Source: Siphonobacter sp. BAB-5405
GTDB taxonomy: Bacteria; Bacteroidota; Bacteroidia; Cytophagales; Spirosomataceae
NCBI RefSeq assembly: GCF_002872335.1
Contig: NZ_NJAG01000002.1
Span: 310,001-374,000 of the forward strand
Direction of reading: 5' to 3'
Length of the DNA: 64,000 bases
Part shown: one piece after another, positions 57,057-64,000 of the stretch
Layout of the letters: every line of letters begins with the position of its first letter
Position numbering within the stretch: position 1 is the stretch's first letter
The notes under the pieces: model-generated
The model's input: only the letters and a program-made list of their open reading frames with translations
What the model was told of the DNA's origin: nothing
Database searches by the model: none
Position numbers and translations under genes: made by a program

Positions 57057-57989
57057 TTACCGATCCACTTTCTGGGTATCGGGCTGACCATGCACGGTGA
57101 GTTGAAACACATCCGGACGCGAATAGTGACCCACGCAGTCAAAATCCAGCTTACTCTTGGCAAGGGTTGCAAAATCCAGCTCAGCGGTCAATAATCCTTC
57201 CTGATTCCAAAGCGGCCCCGCGAGTACTTCCCCCATCGGTGAAAGAATCACACTGCCACCTGCACTCATGATCTCGGGCTCCTGACTCAGCTCGGCTTGG
57301 TAGCGTTCGGGGTAGTCGCTTTTACGTACAAATTGATTGCAGGCCAGCACGAAACAACGCCCTTCAAGGGCAATATGCTGCATAGTGGACTGCCAGGATT
57401 CCCGCGAATCAGCAGTGGGAGCCAGGTAAATTTCGACCCCTTTCTGATACAATGCCGTTCGGGCCAGGGGCATGTAGTTTTCCCAGCAGATCAGTCCACC
57501 TATTTTTCCCAGACGTGTATCGAGCGTAATTAGCGAACTTCCATCGCTTTCACCCCAAATGAACCGCTCCAGTCCCGTGGGTTTGAGTTTGCGATGTTTG
57601 CCCAGAATCTTTCCGTCGCTTCCGATGTAGAGAAGCGTACAGTACAACGATCCGCCGATGGGGTCCTTCTCCGTAATGCCCAGCCCTACCATGATTCCAG
57701 CCACCTGCACCGCTTGCTGGATGCGTCGAATGGCCTCCGAATCGACTTCGGGACTGTTTTTCCAGTAATCAAGCCAGGTTTCCCGGCCTTTTTCCGTACG
57801 ACGGCCAATCATCGCCTCGAACGTGAGTCCCCTGGGATACGCCGGAAGAAAAGATTCCGGAAACAGCAGTAGTTCGCAATTCTGCTCGGCACCTTTTTTA
57901 ATCCAGCTAAGGACCACTTCGACACTCCGCTCCAGGTCAAACAAAACGGGAGTAGCCTGTACTACGCCTACTTTTACTACATTCAGCAT
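57057..57989 (-). CDS. Nitrilase-type carbon-nitrogen hydrolase
   Basis: 310 aa. The nitrilase superfamily triad is visible: Glu45 in LLFPESFLPAYPRG, Lys in GKHRKLKPTGLER (about 134) and nucleophile Cys168 in GGLICWENYMPLAR. FLPAYPRG and CWENYMPL are characteristic of true nitrilases (branch 1), which turn nitriles into carboxylic acids and ammonia, rather than amidases. Substrate unknown; cytoplasmic. A DUF983 gene lies 18 bp downstream... on the higher-coordinate side, transcribed in the same direction and ending 18 bp before this start, so the two are probably one unit. Confidence 0.88.
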   Translation of the reverse strand: MLNVVKVGVVQATPVLFDLERSVEVVLSWIKKGAEQNCELLLFPESFLPAYPRGLTFEAMIGRRTEKGRETWLDYWKNSPEVDSEAIRRIQQAVQVAGIMVGLGITEKDPIGGSLYCTLLYIGSDGKILGKHRKLKPTGLERFIWGESDGSSLITLDTRLGKIGGLICWENYMPLARTALYQKGVEIYLAPTADSRESWQSTMQHIALEGRCFVLACNQFVRKSDYPERYQAELSQEPEIMSAGGSVILSPMGEVLAGPLWNQEGLLTAELDFATLAKSKLDFDCVGHYSRPDVFQLTVHGQPDTQKVDR

Positions 57990-58007
57990 TCCTTGCTACG
58001 TTTAGAA

Positions 58008-58409
58008 CTACACTTCCTTTTCCCGGGTAATCAGGCGGGGATTTTCCTCATATTCAATGCCCGAGAATAAGTAAATGTAAATTACGCGGGCTACTCTAAA
58101 GTTAAATGGCATAGTCGCCAGCATTAAGCCAATGGCTACGGATATGTAAACAAAGGCGGAGGGGTCCCCAAAGAAGTTAAAGAGAACGATGGCCGTACCC
58201 AATACTATCCCCACGGAGAGGGCATAACTGACATACGTGGCTCCAATAAAAAAGCCGGGTTCGTTCTCGTATCGCTGTCCACAGTGCGGACAAAACGTGT
58301 ACATCTGATCGAATTTTTTTACGTTCCAGAACGGGTATTTAAACAGATTTCCCTGTCGGCAATGGGGACATTTCGCGAGTACCATTCCCTGCAATTGACT
58401 TCGTTTCAT
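58008..58409 (-). CDS. DUF983 zinc-ribbon membrane protein
   Basis: 133 aa. The N-terminus has two CxxC pairs (AKCPHCRQGNLF and TFCPHCGQRY), a probable zinc ribbon, followed by two hydrophobic segments (YALSVGIVLGTAIVLFNFF and FVYISVAIGLMLATMPFNF). This is the DUF983 layout. The function is unknown. It is transcribed after the AraC gene (17 bp gap) and before the nitrilase gene (18 bp gap), so a three-gene unit is likely. Confidence 0.88.
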   Translation of the reverse strand: MKRSQLQGMVLAKCPHCRQGNLFKYPFWNVKKFDQMYTFCPHCGQRYENEPGFFIGATYVSYALSVGIVLGTAIVLFNFFGDPSAFVYISVAIGLMLATMPFNFRVARVIYIYLFSGIEYEENPRLITREKEV

Positions 58410-58426
58410 TAGACTTGGGTGCTTGG

Positions 58427-59311
58427 TTAGGTATTACGTTTACGGAATTCTTCGGGAGTCGTTCCCGTATATTTTTTGAAAAACTTAGTAAAGTAGGAAT
58501 TATCGCTAAAATTTAAGGCATAGGCGATTTCCGATATATTCATTCCAAAGTTCATCAGCAGACGTTTCGCTTCGAGTAAAATTCGGTTCCGGATGAGCTC
58601 TCCGGCCTGCATTCCCAGGTGTTCCTTACACAGAGCATTCAAATGATTGGGCGTGATATACAGTAGCCGGGCGTACTCCATGGGCAGACGCAGCGTCATA
58701 AAATTCCGGTCAATCAACTTCTGATAATTCTTAAGAATGACGTAGTTATAGTTGGTGATCGGAAGTGTCGTTTTCGTAGCCGTGTGTGCTTCGACGGTAA
58801 AGAAAATTTGTAGTAATAGCACCTTTAAAAGATCCGACCGCTGCGGTACAGATTCCTGCTGTTTTTCCAGGAGTTGCTCAAACAAACTAGTCAGCGATTT
58901 CTGAATAGATTCGGGCAGATGAATAACGCTCTCCCGGGCGATTCCACTGAAAAAAGAAAAGGTGTCCAGATAATCCGGACGCAACAGAAAGGATTGAAAA
59001 AAGGTACTGGAAAAATTAATTACGTAGCCTTCCACCTCTCCCGTAAAATCCCAGGAATGCACCTGTCCCGGAATCATAAAGTAAATCTGAAAAGGCAGTA
59101 CTGGAAAGCTTTCAAAGTCAATGGCGTGACTCCCCGCTCCTTCCGTAAACAGAACCAGATGGTAAAAATCGTGACGATGTAGCAGCCGCAAGTTTTTATG
59201 CTCCTGTACATATTCCGCAAACCGCTTGATTAAAAAATCCTCCGGCCGGTACTCGGCTAAAGAATAGATGTTAACCATGGGAATGGCGAAGGATTCGGTT
59301 GACTGTTTCAT
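58427..59311 (-). CDS. AraC family transcriptional regulator
   Basis: 294 aa from the ATG at 59311; an ATG at 59329 adds six residues. The N-terminal cupin-like sensor has LLHRHDFYHLVLFTEGAGSHA and YFMIPGQVHSW. The C-terminal AraC domain has MEYARLLYITPNHLNALCKEHLG and ISEIAYALNFSDNSYFTKFFKKY, then GTTPEEFRK. The regulator leads a tightly spaced unit with DUF983 and nitrilase. A 16-bp palindrome lies upstream next to a -7 box and may be an operator. Confidence 0.9.
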   Translation of the reverse strand: MKQSTESFAIPMVNIYSLAEYRPEDFLIKRFAEYVQEHKNLRLLHRHDFYHLVLFTEGAGSHAIDFESFPVLPFQIYFMIPGQVHSWDFTGEVEGYVINFSSTFFQSFLLRPDYLDTFSFFSGIARESVIHLPESIQKSLTSLFEQLLEKQQESVPQRSDLLKVLLLQIFFTVEAHTATKTTLPITNYNYVILKNYQKLIDRNFMTLRLPMEYARLLYITPNHLNALCKEHLGMQAGELIRNRILLEAKRLLMNFGMNISEIAYALNFSDNSYFTKFFKKYTGTTPEEFRKRNT

Positions 59312-59443
59312 ACGGGGAACGTTAAGCATCTGGGTTGATTCAGAACCGCATTTTCATCTCGCTCTGTCCTAACAATCGCATCCAGATAATACCCAAAACG
59401 CAGCCGGGCAGGCAAAGCCCGGGAACGCTTACGGAGATAGGGT

Positions 59444-59479
59444 CAAAAGTAGAAGGGCTGGAGGTACGCTTCAGCGTAC
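59444..59479 (-). promoter_or_regulatory. Candidate promoter/operator of the AraC-DUF983-nitrilase unit
   Basis: Minus-strand TACTTTTG at 59444-59451 fits TAnnTTTG. Immediately upstream, 59464-59479 is a perfect palindrome, GTACGCT-TC-AGCGTAC, placed where a -33 element would be, as expected for a dimeric regulator's site. The rest of the 464-bp gap (59312-59775) holds a small ccgggc/gcccgg hairpin near 59404-59422 and no convincing gene. Confidence 0.35.
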
Positions 59480-59775
59480 AGATTCTCGTTTTTATGGTAC
59501 TATTTACCGATGGGCTCTATTTGGGGCCATTTTTAAGGGTTAGTAGGAAAGGTAAGGACGGGTATATAAAATCTGTTATGACGCGTTGTCGAGGTCTATT
59601 GCTTCCGTTTATTAGTTAGTGTATCTATTCATCCGGGAACCTATTTTTCTCTCCTGTACTATGTTTAGTATCCCTTTCTAGATTATTCATTGGAGAAGGT
59701 AAACGTTCATAGGAGGCGATCGCTAACGATAGATTGAGCTCCTTTGTATCACCCTATCCATCCTTACGATCACCT

Positions 59776-60654
59776 ATGACCTTCGAACATGACACCAACG
59801 AGCGTATACGCGTGTATGAACTCGATCCAAGCAACAGCCCATCGGTTTTCGAGGTTAAAGCGACGGATTTGACGTTTATCTGGAATACCGGAGAACGACT
59901 GGATCTGACCGTTGATAAAGTCCCCTATCGCCTCGCTCGAAATCAGATCATTTTCCTGACCGAATTTCATCACATTGATAGCATTGAATTGGAATCCGCC
60001 CGTATGGTTCGATTCAACCAGCCTTTCTACTGCATCATCAATCACGATAATGAAGTAGGCAGCAAAGGCTTTCTCTTTTTTGGGGCTTCAGGAATTCCGA
60101 TTATCTCCATTGATGAAGCAATACTTTGGGAATTTGACATCTCCTGGCAATTATTTGAAGCCGAGATGCAACGAACCGATATTCTGAAGAAAGATATGTT
60201 ACAGTCCATTCTTAAACGGATGCTGATTCTTTCGGCCCGGATCCTGCGAAAATCTACCGACTTTCATAAGCTGGAAAAAGGGCAAAGCGATCTCATTCGC
60301 GAATTCAACTATTTGGTGGAAAGACATTTTACCGAGCACCACGACGTGGCTTTTTACGCTTCTCAACTCAACAAATCGCCCAAGACCATTTCGAATGTAT
60401 TTTCTGTAATTTCCAGCCGGGGACCGCAGCACATCATTCACGATCGCATTATGATGCACGCCCGGCGACAGATTGGCTACACGAACCTGTCCATCAAGGA
60501 AATTGCCTACGAGCTTGGCTACGAGGACATTCATTCCTTCAGCCGCTTTTTCAAGAAAAAAGAAGGCATCTCCCCCCTTCAGTATCGGGAAAAATTTTTA
60601 GCGAATACAACCTCGGAAGGAAAGATTGCTACCACCTCAGGAATCTATGCCTAA
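59776..60654 (+). CDS. AraC family transcriptional regulator
   Basis: 292 aa from the ATG at 59776 (MTFEHDTNERI); the frame is open to an ATG at 59734. The N-terminal half is a cupin-like ligand domain (LARNQIIFLTEFHHIDSIE). The C-terminal half is an AraC domain with VAFYASQLNKSPKTISNVFS and IKEIAYELGYEDIHSFSRFFKKK, then GISPLQYREK. It is followed 70 bp later by the GAPDH gene on the same strand, which it may or may not regulate. Effector unknown. Confidence 0.9.
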   Translation: MTFEHDTNERIRVYELDPSNSPSVFEVKATDLTFIWNTGERLDLTVDKVPYRLARNQIIFLTEFHHIDSIELESARMVRFNQPFYCIINHDNEVGSKGFLFFGASGIPIISIDEAILWEFDISWQLFEAEMQRTDILKKDMLQSILKRMLILSARILRKSTDFHKLEKGQSDLIREFNYLVERHFTEHHDVAFYASQLNKSPKTISNVFSVISSRGPQHIIHDRIMMHARRQIGYTNLSIKEIAYELGYEDIHSFSRFFKKKEGISPLQYREKFLANTTSEGKIATTSGIYA

Positions 60655-60724
60655 CCCCGGCAATGAATTATGCTGCTATTTTGAAGCATGAAATCACTCT
60701 GGTTTCCTTCCTAAACATAGCATC

Positions 60725-61708
60725 ATGAAAAAAATAGCCATTAACGGTTTTGGACGTATCGGCCGGGCCGCTCTTAAAGTAATCTTTGAAACCACTGATC
60801 TGGAACTGGTAGGGATCAATGACCTCATGAGCATTGAAAACGCTGCCTATCTGCTTAAATACGATACCAATTACGGTAAATACGAAAAAGAAGTCACCGT
60901 CGAGGGAGATACGATCCTAATTGATGGTAAAGCCATTCAGTATACCAGCATTCGGGATATTGAAAACCTGCCCTGGAAAGAACTGGAAGCCGAAGTAATC
61001 ATTGAAAGCACGGGGATTTTTACCTCACAGGCTGCGGCAAATCAACACCTCGCGGCCGGAGCGAAATTCGTGGTCATCTCGGGTCCGACGAAAGACACAC
61101 CCACGGTGGTACACGGCGTGAATACCGAAGCGGGGAAAGTCGCCGTATTCTCCTGTGCGAGCTGTACCACCAACAATATCAGTCCCGTAATCGAAATACT
61201 GGGCCGTAGGCTGGGTATCAAAAAAGCCATTCTGAACACGACGCACGCGTACACGGCCTCCCAGACGCTAGTGGATGCTCCCTCCAAACGCGAACCCCGG
61301 ATGGGACGGGCAGCGGCCAATAACCTGGCCCCGGCGGCTACCGGTGCCGCCATTGCCACCACGAAAGCCTTACCGCAGTACGCCGGAAAATTCGACGGCA
61401 TTGCCGTACGCGTACCCGTGGCCGTCGGTTCCATTTCGGACATTACCTTTATTGCCGAACGCCCAACCAGCGTTGAGGAAATCAATCAGATTCTGACCGA
61501 AGAAGCGGCTACGCCCCGGTACGAAAAAGTCCTTGCCGTTACGGATGAACCCCTGGTTTCCAGTGACATCGTCAAAAGCCCTTTTGCGGCAACGGTTGAT
61601 TTGGAGATGACGCGGGTGGTGGATGGCGATCTGGTCAAAGTTATGGCGTGGTACGACAATGAATGGGGCTTCACCAACCAGATGATCCGACAAATTCAGT
61701 CCCTGTAG
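60725..61708 (+). CDS. gap: Type I glyceraldehyde-3-phosphate dehydrogenase
   Basis: 327 aa. NAD-binding start AINGFGRIGRAALKVI with Asp33 in GINDLMS, which favours NAD. Catalytic Cys147 sits in SCASCTTN and His174 in NTTHAYTASQ. The phosphate-site region reads GRAAANNLAPAATGAA, where the common form is GRAAAxNIIPSSTGAA, and RVPVAVGSISDITF and WYDNEWGFTNQM complete the family pattern. It converts glyceraldehyde 3-phosphate to 1,3-bisphosphoglycerate in glycolysis. The modified loop suggests it may be a second, non-canonical GAPDH of this genome; that is inference. Confidence 0.93.
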   Translation: MKKIAINGFGRIGRAALKVIFETTDLELVGINDLMSIENAAYLLKYDTNYGKYEKEVTVEGDTILIDGKAIQYTSIRDIENLPWKELEAEVIIESTGIFTSQAAANQHLAAGAKFVVISGPTKDTPTVVHGVNTEAGKVAVFSCASCTTNNISPVIEILGRRLGIKKAILNTTHAYTASQTLVDAPSKREPRMGRAAANNLAPAATGAAIATTKALPQYAGKFDGIAVRVPVAVGSISDITFIAERPTSVEEINQILTEEAATPRYEKVLAVTDEPLVSSDIVKSPFAATVDLEMTRVVDGDLVKVMAWYDNEWGFTNQMIRQIQSL

Positions 61709-61744
61709 TAGAGTAACTTCCGTCGATTCTTAACCGTTACTACC

Positions 61745-62359
61745 ATGAATTACGCAGCACTTGCCTTTACCGATGGCATCAAAGCAATCCAGGAACGCAT
61801 GGGGAGTCGCAATGCCTACGAGCGGATGGAAAGAATGACCTACACGGAAGGCTTGACCGCCGTTGAGCGTAACTTCATCGGTCAGCTGGATAGCTTTTAC
61901 CTGGCTTCTTCGGGAGCGAACGGCTTCCCCTATATTCAGCACCGGGGTGGACCGAAGGGTTTTATTAAGGTACTTGACGACCAGACGATCGGTATCGTGG
62001 ATTTTAGCGGAAACCGGCAGTACATTTCAGTCGGTAACATCGAACACAATCCAAACGTATCGCTGATGTTGCTCTCCTACCCGTTACGGGCCCGTTTGAA
62101 GCTATATGCCGAGGCCGAAATCGTGGAAATCCGCGACAACCCAGAGCTTTACGCATTACTCAAACCCGAGGATTATAAATTCAAATCCGAGCGGTTACTG
62201 CTGTTTCACATCCAAGCGTACGATTGGAATTGTCCGCAGCACATTACGCCTCGGTACACGTTGGAGGAGCTGGAAAAGGTTAATCAACCCAAAGATCAGT
62301 ACATTCAGCAGTTGGAGCGGGAAATTAAAGTACTGCGGGCAAAACTCGGCGATTCGTAA
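61745..62359 (+). CDS. Pyridoxamine 5'-phosphate oxidase-like FMN-binding protein
   Basis: 204 aa. The split-barrel pattern is clear: LDSFYLASSGANGFPYIQHRGGPKGFIKVLDD, GIVDFSGNRQYISVGNIEHNP and VSLMLLSYPLRARLKLYAEA. This is the Pyridox_oxidase-like group found near oxidoreductase genes, which use FMN or F420-type flavins; the true PNPOx C-terminal domain is missing. A coiled-coil tail (YIQQLEREIKVLRAKLG) ends the protein. It is 36 bp after gap and ends with a clear terminator. Substrate unknown. Confidence 0.85.
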   Translation: MNYAALAFTDGIKAIQERMGSRNAYERMERMTYTEGLTAVERNFIGQLDSFYLASSGANGFPYIQHRGGPKGFIKVLDDQTIGIVDFSGNRQYISVGNIEHNPNVSLMLLSYPLRARLKLYAEAEIVEIRDNPELYALLKPEDYKFKSERLLLFHIQAYDWNCPQHITPRYTLEELEKVNQPKDQYIQQLEREIKVLRAKLGDS

Positions 62360-62409
62360 TAGGGACAAAGAAATCTTTGCTGTCGGGCAGGTTAACTCAA
62401 CCATTCTCT

Positions 62410-62454
62410 GAAAATAGACTTGAGACCAGTGATGGAAAACTCAAGTCTATTTTC
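62410..62454 (+). terminator. Terminator of the gap unit
   Basis: Perfect 15-bp stem (62410-62424 / 62440-62454), 15-nt loop, 50 bp after the stop, followed by ATTTTC. Confidence 0.7.
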
Positions 62455-62513
62455 ATTTTCCAGTACGCCGATTACTGGGCTAAAGGCGTATTCGTTCGTC
62501 CGATGCAACAAAA

Positions 62514-62545
62514 AAGGCTTTCAGAGGAATCCCTCTAAAAGCCTT
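62514..62545 (-). terminator. Terminator of the former tRNA-Ala gene
   Basis: On the minus strand, AAGGCTTTTAGAGG pairs with CCTCTGAAAGCCTT around a 4-nt loop (one bulged base) and is followed by six Ts. It lies 8 bp past the tRNA 3' end and would be the native terminator of the tRNA gene. Confidence 0.7.
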
Positions 62546-62553
62546 CAAGGAAG

Positions 62554-62597
62554 TGGAGAAGATCGGGCTCGAACCGACGACCTCTTGCATGCCATGC
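62554..62597 (-). other. 3' fragment of tRNA-Ala(GGC), attachment site (att) of an integrative element
   Basis: On the minus strand the segment reads anticodon loop ATGGCAT (anticodon GGC, plus-strand 62591-62593), 3' anticodon strand GCAAG, variable loop, T arm GTCGG-TTCGAGC-CCGAT, acceptor 3' strand CTTCTCC and discriminator A at 62554. The D arm and 5' acceptor strand are missing; tRNA-like sequence stops at about 62597-62600 and an A/T-rich sequence begins. This is the usual footprint of integration into the 3' half of a tRNA gene. Confidence 0.85.
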
Positions 62598-62785
62598 TAG
62601 AAAAAAGATCTTATCGATACTATTATTATATTTATACATGTTTGATTATCAGTATATTAATTTTTTGATTTCATCGTTTTGTTATACATTCATGACGTTT
62701 ATAAGCAGGAATGTTTCAGTATTATGATAGTAGATAATTTACTGAAACAACCTCTTGCCTCCAAATAGCACCCTCCAGAAACGTC

Positions 62786-64000
62786 ATGGCAACTACAGTA
62801 AAGTTTTATCTGAATTCTGATCAACCGCTCCAAAATGGAGAACTTCCTATCTACGTTCGTCTTACCAAAGATCGTAAGCACAAGTATATCGCCCTCTCCG
62901 CTAAAAGCTGTACAAAAGACCAGTGGGACGAAAAACTATGTTTGCCAAAGAAGAACCATCCCCATCACAAAGAGCTGACCATTGCTATTACTCAACTCAG
63001 GCTTCACATTCAGAAAACCATCCTTAACTACGAAAATGAAGGACGTGAATATTCATTGGAAGAATTAAAGCTGGCTGCCTTCTCTGATCGTACTAAACGC
63101 AGTATTACCGTATATAATTATTTCGAAGATACCATTCGAACCCAACTTCAATCAGCCCGTGTAGGTAATTCCAATGTAATTAGATCAACCTACAATAAGC
63201 TAAAAATTTTCCGAAAGGGAAAGGACTTAGAATTTTCTGATATTACCACTCAATTTGTTAAACGCTACGAAGATTACCTTCAGGCGGAAGGGAACAAAAG
63301 TAATACTGTCTTTCTTTATTTAAGAACGTTTAAAACCGTACTAAACTACGCAAAGGAAGATGGTTTTGTAAAACCTGATTACAATCCATTTAAAAACATA
63401 GACTTCGCTAAATACAGAAGGGTCAAAACTAAAAAGCGTGCCTTACCTAAAGAAACCATGGACAAAATAAAAGCATTGGATTTGTCCAAACAACCTTCCT
63501 TACAATTTGCCAGACACATCTTTCTGTTTTCGTATTATGCCTGGGGCATCAATTTCTCAGACATCGCTTTCCTCAAATGGAAAGACATTATAGATGATAG
63601 TATCTATTACATCCGAAGAAAAACGCACGAAAGCCTAAACGTAGGCCTGAGTCCTGAGCTGGTTACTATTCTTGACGTATATAAGAAAAGTATTCTGAAT
63701 GAAAACGAAGAAAGTTACATTTTTCCTATCCTGAATAAAAGAAAACACCTCACCCCCATCCAGATCGATAACCGCATTGACAAAGTTCTCAAGAACGTCA
63801 ACCGTGATTTGAAGATCATCGGAGAAATGGTAGAATCAGCTCTGCCCATTTCTACCTACACAGCCCGCCACAGTTTTGCTTCTGTTCTTAAGAAAAGCGG
63901 TGTATCCACAGCTATCATTAAAGAAATGATGGGACATGATACAGAACGCACTACTGAAATTTATTTGGACAGTTTTGAAAATGAACAATTAAATTCTATA
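62786..64000 (+). CDS. Tyrosine recombinase/integrase (3' end outside the window)
   Basis: 405 codons are open from the ATG at 62786 to the window edge, with no stop. N-terminal arm-binding domain (VKFYLNSDQPLQNGELPIYV), SAM-like core-binding domain (about 110-210; FLYLRTFKTVLNYAKEDGF), then the catalytic domain. Visible active-site residues are Arg361 in YTARHSF, His384 in MGHDTE and nucleophile Tyr393 in TEIYLDSF. The position of the first catalytic Arg is occupied by Trp253 in YAWGINFSD; the Tyr at the usual first-His position is typical of this Bacteroidota integrase group. It is more A/T-rich than the genes to its left. It would catalyse integration and excision at the adjacent tRNA site. 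Confidence 0.9.
   Translation, partial: MATTVKFYLNSDQPLQNGELPIYVRLTKDRKHKYIALSAKSCTKDQWDEKLCLPKKNHPHHKELTIAITQLRLHIQKTILNYENEGREYSLEELKLAAFSDRTKRSITVYNYFEDTIRTQLQSARVGNSNVIRSTYNKLKIFRKGKDLEFSDITTQFVKRYEDYLQAEGNKSNTVFLYLRTFKTVLNYAKEDGFVKPDYNPFKNIDFAKYRRVKTKKRALPKETMDKIKALDLSKQPSLQFARHIFLFSYYAWGINFSDIAFLKWKDIIDDSIYYIRRKTHESLNVGLSPELVTILDVYKKSILNENEESYIFPILNKRKHLTPIQIDNRIDKVLKNVNRDLKIIGEMVESALPISTYTARHSFASVLKKSGVSTAIIKEMMGHDTERTTEIYLDSFENEQLNSI

Larger units (their letters stand above)
62554..64000 (+). mobile_element. Left end of an integrative element inserted at tRNA-Ala(GGC)
   Basis: The boundary is the tRNA fragment, followed by about 190 bp of clearly A/T-richer DNA and a tyrosine recombinase reading inward. 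Only the left end is inside the window. By the orientation of the tRNA fragment, the intact tRNA-Ala gene should stand at the far right end of the element. Element type (ICE, island or prophage) cannot be told. Confidence 0.75.

Noticed and set aside
59335-59619. 94-codon plus-strand frame in an intergenic region
   Set aside because: Overlaps the candidate promoter/operator of the AraC gene, lacks homology I can recognise and includes a GC-rich hairpin.
62551-62600. Complete tRNA gene
   Set aside because: Only the anticodon loop to the 3' end is present; D arm and 5' acceptor strand are missing, so it is an attachment-site fragment.

Overview
The window reads as chromosomal DNA from a Bacteroidota bacterium, most likely order Cytophagales (Spirosoma/Siphonobacter-like). 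The evidence is two SusC/SusD pairs, a hybrid two-component regulator, Bacteroidota-type -7 promoter boxes (TAnnTTTG) upstream of several genes, and lineage-typical families such as DUF983, VF530, NIPSNAP and ThuA/sugar-dehydrogenase fusions. The genus is an inference. I see no rRNA operon, complete tRNA, CRISPR array or insertion sequence.

Layout. 1-12.2 kb is a housekeeping and stress mixture: a 2H phosphoesterase, a DUF2945 protein, a small lipoprotein, a royal-jelly-family beta-propeller, a DUF1905/YdeI protein, DinB, a quinone oxidoreductase, a Tat-exported NIPSNAP protein, VF530 plus an RhlE-type helicase, a B12-binding radical SAM enzyme and an S9 peptidase. 12.3-18.9 kb holds AraC regulators, PEBP and DinB proteins and two SDR-AraC pairs arranged tail to tail. 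19.0-27.6 kb is one minus-strand SusC-SusD operon ending in a giant ThuA/sugar dehydrogenase/PKD/cytochrome c protein. 28.6-56.1 kb is a xylan-type polysaccharide utilisation locus: GH43, GH10 xylanase and SGNH esterase on the plus strand; four CE1-like esterase genes (five catalytic domains), a second SGNH esterase and two GH43 enzymes on the minus strand; a second SusC/SusD pair; a hybrid sensor kinase with an AraC output domain; and a GH95 enzyme. 56.4-62.4 kb returns to ordinary genes: a fatty acid hydroxylase-like protein, a nitrilase, DUF983, two AraC regulators, GAPDH and an FMN-binding oxidase-like protein. 62.55-64.0 kb is the left end of an integrative element: the 3' part of tRNA-Ala(GGC) followed by a tyrosine recombinase that is cut by the window edge.

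How the genes work together. In the xylan locus, SusC/SusD would bind and import oligosaccharides, GH10 would cut the xylan backbone, the GH43 enzymes would remove xylosyl or arabinosyl units, and the many esterases would strip acetyl and feruloyl groups. The hybrid regulator between SusD and GH95 would sense a released oligosaccharide and activate the locus.

The most unusual content is non-coding. A family of four dispersed intergenic repeats (about 185-355 bp, at 12.3, 15.7, 34.9 and 39.0 kb) carries hairpins whose stem sequence differs between copies while pairing is kept by compensatory changes. A second, smaller REP-like two-hairpin repeat occurs three times (1.4 kb in tandem, 7.4 kb inverted).
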